NCBI GenBank assembly: GCA_049642385.1
Contig: JBAROU010000215.1
Coordinates: 1 to 9,507, forward strand
DNA: 9,507 bases
Direction of reading: 5' to 3'
Origin: JBAROU01 sp049642385
GTDB taxonomy: Bacteria; Chloroflexota; Dehalococcoidia; DSTF01; RBG-16-68-14
Below the pieces are notes generated by a model. The model ran no database searches. It worked only from the letters and a program-made list of their open reading frames with translations, and had not been told where the DNA came from. Made by a program: the position numbers and the translations under genes. Positions within the stretch are counted from its first letter, which is position 1, and each line of letters starts with the position of its first letter. Below are positions 6,746 through 9,507 of the stretch, in pieces.

Positions 6746-7632
6746 GTCTTCTTCAAGAACTCGACGATTACGTTCGCGAGTTCTTCACCCTTGTCCTCCT
6801 GCAAGAAGTGACCCCCTCCCATGATGGTCGTGTGGGGCTGGTTGTTTGTGCCGGGGATGCGCGCCTGAAGCACGCGCTCGCCGCCGCTGGTGATCGCGTC
6901 GGAGTCGCTGAACGTCGTGAGGAAGGGCTTCTCCCACCGCTCCAGCACCTCCCAGGCCTTGCGGTTCGCCGAGGACGCCGGATCGTCGGGCGAGGTGGGC
7001 ACGAGCGCTGGGAACTGGCGCGCGCCCGCTTTGTACGAATCGTCCGGGAAGGGGGCGTCATAGGCCGCGACGACGTCGTCCGGTAGCGTCGTCACGGTGC
7101 CGCCTTGGATGATGCGCCCGATGTGGAACTCGGGGGCGGTCTGGGAGAAGGTCTGCCAGCGGAGGAAGGCTTCGCCGGGCGGGTTGTCGCCGGTGGGGAG
7201 GAAGGTGTTGCCAGCGACGATGCGCGCGAAGCGGTCGGTGTTCTCCGCAGCGACGCGCAGGCCGATGAGGCCACCCCAGTCCTGGCCGAAGAGGGTGATG
7301 TCGCGCAGATTGAGCTGTTCGATGAACTTGGTCGTGATGTCCACGTGGAACTGGTAGGTGTAGTCGGCGCGGTCGGCGAGCTTGTCGGAGCGGCCGAAGC
7401 CGATGAAGTCGGGGGCGATGGCGCGGTGGCCGGCGTTCGCGATGATGGGGATCATCTTGCGGTAGAGATAGCACCAGGAGGGCTCGCCGTGGAGGAGGAG
7501 GACGGGCTGGGCGTCGCGCGGGCCTTCATCGAGGTAGTGGACGCGCAGGCCGTCGATCTCTACGTAGTGTGGGTCGAAGGGGTAGCCGGGCAGGTTGGCG
7601 AAGCGCTCGTCGGGGGTGCGTAGGACGTTCAT
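6742..7632 (-). CDS. Alpha/beta hydrolase, haloalkane dehalogenase-like
   Basis: Predicted cytoplasmic hydrolase of the alpha/beta fold, closest in motif style to haloalkane dehalogenases (subfamily I, DhlA/DhmA-like), which split carbon-halogen bonds to an alcohol and halide. It has 296 residues, a normal length. Visible: HGEPSWCYLYRKM (48-60, oxyanion region), nucleophile elbow GQDWGG with D118 and the adjacent halide-binding-type W119, the likely acid D245 in FSDSDAITSG, the catalytic H275 in GGGHFLQED, and a second candidate halide-site Trp W159 in the cap. Substrate cannot be told from sequence; an epoxide hydrolase or other dehalogenase-fold esterase is possible. The start ATG at 7632-7630 has AAGGAGG four bases upstream. 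The frame stays open a further 161 codons upstream, but the ribosome site and a promoter at 7663-7671 argue that the hydrolase is made on its own. Confidence 0.88.
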   Translation of the reverse strand: MNVLRTPDERFANLPGYPFDPHYVEIDGLRVHYLDEGPRDAQPVLLLHGEPSWCYLYRKMIPIIANAGHRAIAPDFIGFGRSDKLADRADYTYQFHVDITTKFIEQLNLRDITLFGQDWGGLIGLRVAAENTDRFARIVAGNTFLPTGDNPPGEAFLRWQTFSQTAPEFHIGRIIQGGTVTTLPDDVVAAYDAPFPDDSYKAGARQFPALVPTSPDDPASSANRKAWEVLERWEKPFLTTFSDSDAITSGGERVLQARIPGTNNQPHTTIMGGGHFLQEDKGEELANVIVEFLKKT

Positions 7633-8115
7633 GGGGCCTCCTTGGGTGGTGATGCGCTGGGCATTGTAGCAGCCCTTCGACCGGCTGAGGATGGGGCGGT
7701 TGATTGCTTGATCGCGATTGATGTTCATCGAATCTGTATCGGCGCTGCTAAGCAGGCCCTGTTCGATTGTTTGGCCCGCGAGGTGTTTGGCGAGGAGCCG
7801 GGCCCGCCTTTTCGAGAAGGGCGGGAGGGGGACGGGGCCTTGCCAGGGCTGGCCTTGCTCGAGGGCGCGAGTGTAGCGGAGCCAGGCAGCGAGGGCGAGG
7901 GCGGCAGTGTCCCGGGCCTGTTTGTCGCCGTTCGGCCGGCTCTGGGCATGTTTGGCGGCGAGCTGCTGGAGCCGGGCGAGGTAGGCGCGCATGGTGGGCG
8001 AGCGGGCGAGCTCCTGGGTGAGCTGTCGGAGCTGTTGGGAGCGAAGGCCGTGCTTGAGGGCGTTGAGGTTGCCTTTGGGCGCGCCCGCTCCGGGCCGTCT
8101 TCCGCCTCTCGGCAT
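7633..8115 (-). CDS. Small GAPKGNxNALKHG-type protein, lacks its own stop
   Basis: N-terminus is basic and Gly-rich, with GAPKGNLNALKHG at about residues 11-23. This motif is common at the start of small phage- or transposon-associated proteins and of some small-terminase-like DNA-binding proteins. It is followed by helical, Arg/Leu/Ala-rich sequence with no membrane segment; I cannot assign a function. The start at 8115 has GGAGG at 8125-8129, with a 9-base spacer on the - strand. Recognisable protein-like text ends near SSADTDS (about 7735). Beyond that the frame reads through non-coding-looking DNA, a dispersed repeat and the hydrolase promoter, straight into the hydrolase with no stop, for a nominal 457-residue fusion. 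More likely its native 3' end was lost. The neighbouring methyltransferase and DUF5131 remnants suggest it belongs to the same accessory block. Confidence 0.6.
7663..7671 (-). promoter_or_regulatory. Extended -10 promoter for the hydrolase gene
   Basis: On the - strand the sequence reads TGCTACAAT, an extended -10 (TGn plus TACAAT). It lies 30 bases before the hydrolase ATG, giving a leader of about 24 bases that contains the AAGGAGG ribosome site. No convincing -35 is seen at 17 bases upstream, where the sequence is TCCTCA, which is tolerable with an extended -10. Confidence 0.55.
7673..7690 (+). repeat. Possible dispersed intergenic repeat
   Basis: CCCTTCGACCGGCTGAGG resembles the short CCTTCGACnnGCTCAGG motif that recurs between genes in many environmental GC-rich genomes and yields spurious LSxSKG peptides in translated databases; here the - strand reads RPILSRSKG. 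This is recalled from general experience. Only one copy is in the window, so repetition cannot be shown here. Confidence 0.4.
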
Positions 8116-8201
8116 TGGCAGATACCTCCGTATGGAGGATAGGGGTGTGGTGGGAGAGCGCGAAGGGGCGGGTGGCGCAGGGGGAAGAAGTGGTGGCTCC
8201 G
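8116..8201. other. Divergent intergenic region, G-rich on + strand
   Basis: Space between the - strand small gene and the + strand methyltransferase. The + strand carries runs of three to five G between 8136 and 8190, so the - strand is C-rich. CCTCC-GTAT-GGAGG at 8125-8138 is a 5-bp hairpin whose - strand GGAGG arm is the ribosome site of the small gene. A weak -10-like TATCCT on the - strand at 8138-8143 could serve that gene, with a poor -35. Confidence 0.4.
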
Positions 8202-8210
8202 TGCTAAAAT
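8202..8210 (+). promoter_or_regulatory. Extended -10, leaderless start of methyltransferase
   Basis: TGCTAAAAT is an extended -10 (TGn plus TAAAAT). It ends 6 bases before the ATG at 8217, so transcription would begin at or next to the A of the start codon. No ribosome-site sequence precedes the ATG. Both facts point to a leaderless mRNA. No -35 match is seen at 17-bp spacing. Confidence 0.6.
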
Positions 8211-8216
8211 CGCGCT

Positions 8217-9143
8217 ATGGCGCTGGAAACGAACGTCCTCTACTACGGCGACAACCTCGATATCCTCCGCCACCACATCCCCGACGAATCGATCGACCTC
8301 ATCTACCTCGACCCGCCGTTCAACTCCAGCCGTTCCTACAATGTTCTCTTCAAAGAGGGCACGGGCGCTGGCAGCGAAGCGCAGATCGAGGCGTTTGAGG
8401 ACTCCTGGCACTGGGGCGACTCGGCACAGCAGGCGTTTGAAGATGTGGCACTCCACAGTGGCGACGACACAGCCCGTCTGCTCCAGGCGATGGTGGACGC
8501 GCTTGGCCGCAACGACGTGACCGCCTACCTCAGCATGATGGCGGTAAGGCTGATCGAGTTGCGACGAGTACTCAAGCCGACTGGCTCGATCTATCTGCAT
8601 TGCGACCCGACTGCTAGTCACTACCTCAAGGTGCTTATGGACAGCATCTTCGGCCCACGAAACTTTCGAAATGAGATCACCTGGAAACGCAGTTCCGCCC
8701 ACAGTGACTCCGCTCAGGGTGCGCGACACTTCGGGCGCATATCGGACACGATCCTCTTCTATGCCCGCAGCGAAGCGAACACATGGAATCAACAGTACGG
8801 AGCTTACGACGCGGATTACGTGTCCCAAAACTACAAGCGGCGCGACCCGGACGGCCGCATCTATCGCGTCGACAACATTCAGGGGCCAGGCGGTGAGGCA
8901 AAGGGGAACCCGCAGTACGAGTTTCTTGGTGTCACGCGGTACTGGCGGTACAGCAAGAAGCGGATGCAGGAACTTTTCGACCAGGGACGCATCCTGCAGA
9001 CTCGTGCCGGCGCAGTCCCCCAATACAAGCGATACCTCGACGAGACGTCGGGAACCCGTCCCAAGTCTTACCGTCTAGTAACCGACCAGCCTTCTTCTTC
9101 CCCACTCGAAGTTCGGTCTCGTTGTGAGCGCCCCACTGCTTGA
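8217..9143 (+). pseudogene. DNA N6-adenine/N4-cytosine methyltransferase, 3' truncated
   Basis: Beta-class DNA methyltransferase (N6_N4_Mtase family, as in type III Mod and orphan enzymes), which would transfer a methyl group from S-adenosylmethionine to a base in a short target. It starts VLYYGDNLDILRHHIPDESIDLIYLDPPFNSS: the catalytic DPPF (32-35) is N-terminal, as in the beta class. It continues with GSIYLHCDPTASHYLKVLMD and NEITWKRSSAHS, and with the KRMQELFDQGRI and YKRYLDE region typical before the target-recognition/C-terminal part. Family members then have about 100 further residues with YPTQKP and the SAM-binding DPFCGSGT motif. Here, after YLDE at about 9045, the text is unrelated (the antisense of the next gene) and ends at 9143. 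Without motif I it should be inactive. There is no ribosome site; see the leaderless promoter just upstream. Confidence 0.8.
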
Positions 9144-9507
9144 AGAAGAACGGTACTCGTTGGCGCACGCATTGATCACGGATTCCACGTGCCCAGTCTG
9201 CTCTCATTGGTCGCGCGCACCTCCCTGACTCACCGCCGGCGATGACCCAATCGATGCTTTGCAGGTCTAGGCTAAGGGATCCCAGTAGCGGTTCACATGA
9301 GAGAAATCGAATCGCAGCCGGAATAGCTCTTAGATCGTCGATCCGCGATGTCCACCTTTGATTCTCAACGGACACCCCAAACCAAACGTTGGCTGGCCAG
9401 CTTACTTCTCCTGCCAATCGCCGTGCGCGGTCCGGACGCTTGGTGAGCACCTGAAATATATGCCGAGAGGCGCGTTCCATGACCGCGAATACTTCTACGA
9501 TGTATGC
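8932..9507 (-). pseudogene. DUF5131 (phage Gp37/Gp68-like) protein, 5' beyond edge, 3' end replaced
   Basis: The family motifs are clear: HIFQVLTKRP, NVWFGVSVENQRW, RIDDLRAIPAAIRFLSCEPLLG, IDWVIAGGESG, ARPMRADWARGIRDQC, VPFFFKQWG and KKAGRLLDGKTWDGFP. The frame stays open from the ATG at 9480 to the right edge, with family-like text (YIVEVFAV), so the start lies outside, along with the N-terminal Cys motif usual in this family. Native sequence ends at about 9050 in TWD..P, normally very near the C-terminus; the remaining roughly 38 codons to 8932 are antisense to the methyltransferase. The family is found in phages and mobile cargo; its biochemical role is not settled. Sequence in 9144-9400 looks less GC-rich than the pst genes, in line with acquisition by transfer. 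Confidence 0.75.

Noticed and set aside
8140..8190. Possible G-quadruplex on the + strand
   Set aside because: The G-runs are present, but one loop is about 10 bases, so it misses a standard quadruplex pattern; it may be only base skew.
7725..9023. Open frame of about 430 codons on the - strand
   Set aside because: It crosses the methyltransferase antisense and then runs out of frame with the small gene. The Ser/Pro/Arg-rich end has no family resemblance.
8116..9507. Active restriction-modification or defence island
   Set aside because: The methyltransferase lacks its SAM motif, no restriction enzyme is seen, and the DUF5131 gene is partial. This looks like a remnant, not a working system within this window.

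Overview
The window reads as chromosomal DNA from a GC-rich bacterium. The gene content, the lipoprotein form of PstS, the PhoP-type boxes built from 11-base units and the GAPKGNLNALKHG-type small protein would fit a Chloroflexota member (Thermomicrobia or Dehalococcoidia-like). This placement is an inference from style, with no marker gene to confirm it.

Left two thirds (1-6745): a phosphate-starvation locus on the + strand. It runs phoR-type sensor kinase (5' end outside the window), a broken histidine-phosphatase gene, a small unrecognised gene, then pstS, pstC, pstA, pstB and phoU. PhoR would sense the state of the Pst transporter through PhoU and phosphorylate its response regulator, which is not in the window and is probably just upstream. 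PstS captures phosphate outside the membrane, PstC/PstA form the channel, and PstB supplies ATP hydrolysis. Two clear Pho boxes (direct repeats of GTTnACC-like heptamers on an 11/10/11-base pitch) lie before the phosphatase pseudogene and before pstS. Each has a -10-like hexamer 9-10 bases downstream. The pstS box lies inside the 3' coding end of the small gene. A perfect 12-bp hairpin follows pstS and probably sets the PstS excess over the membrane and ATPase subunits. pstC/pstA and pstA/pstB are joined by TAATG stop-start overlaps.

Middle (6742-8115, - strand): a haloalkane-dehalogenase-like alpha/beta hydrolase converges on phoU, the two stop codons sharing one CTAG. It has its own strong ribosome site and an extended -10 promoter. 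Upstream of it, in the same frame and with no stop between, is a small basic-start protein of the GAPKGNxNALKHG type. The join between them carries a short dispersed-repeat-like sequence.

Right end (8116-9507): accessory and decaying. A beta-class DNA N6/N4 methyltransferase gene on +, with a promoter placed to give a leaderless mRNA, loses its C-terminal third near 9045-9060. There it runs tail-to-tail into a DUF5131 (phage Gp37/Gp68-like) gene on the - strand, whose 5' part is beyond the right edge. Both look like remnants of a mobile or defence-type cargo joined by a rearrangement.

I found no CRISPR array, tRNA, rRNA or intact insertion sequence. I do not see a convincing new multi-gene system. 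The most informative points are the two Pho boxes, the phosphatase pseudogene and the methyltransferase/DUF5131 junction.
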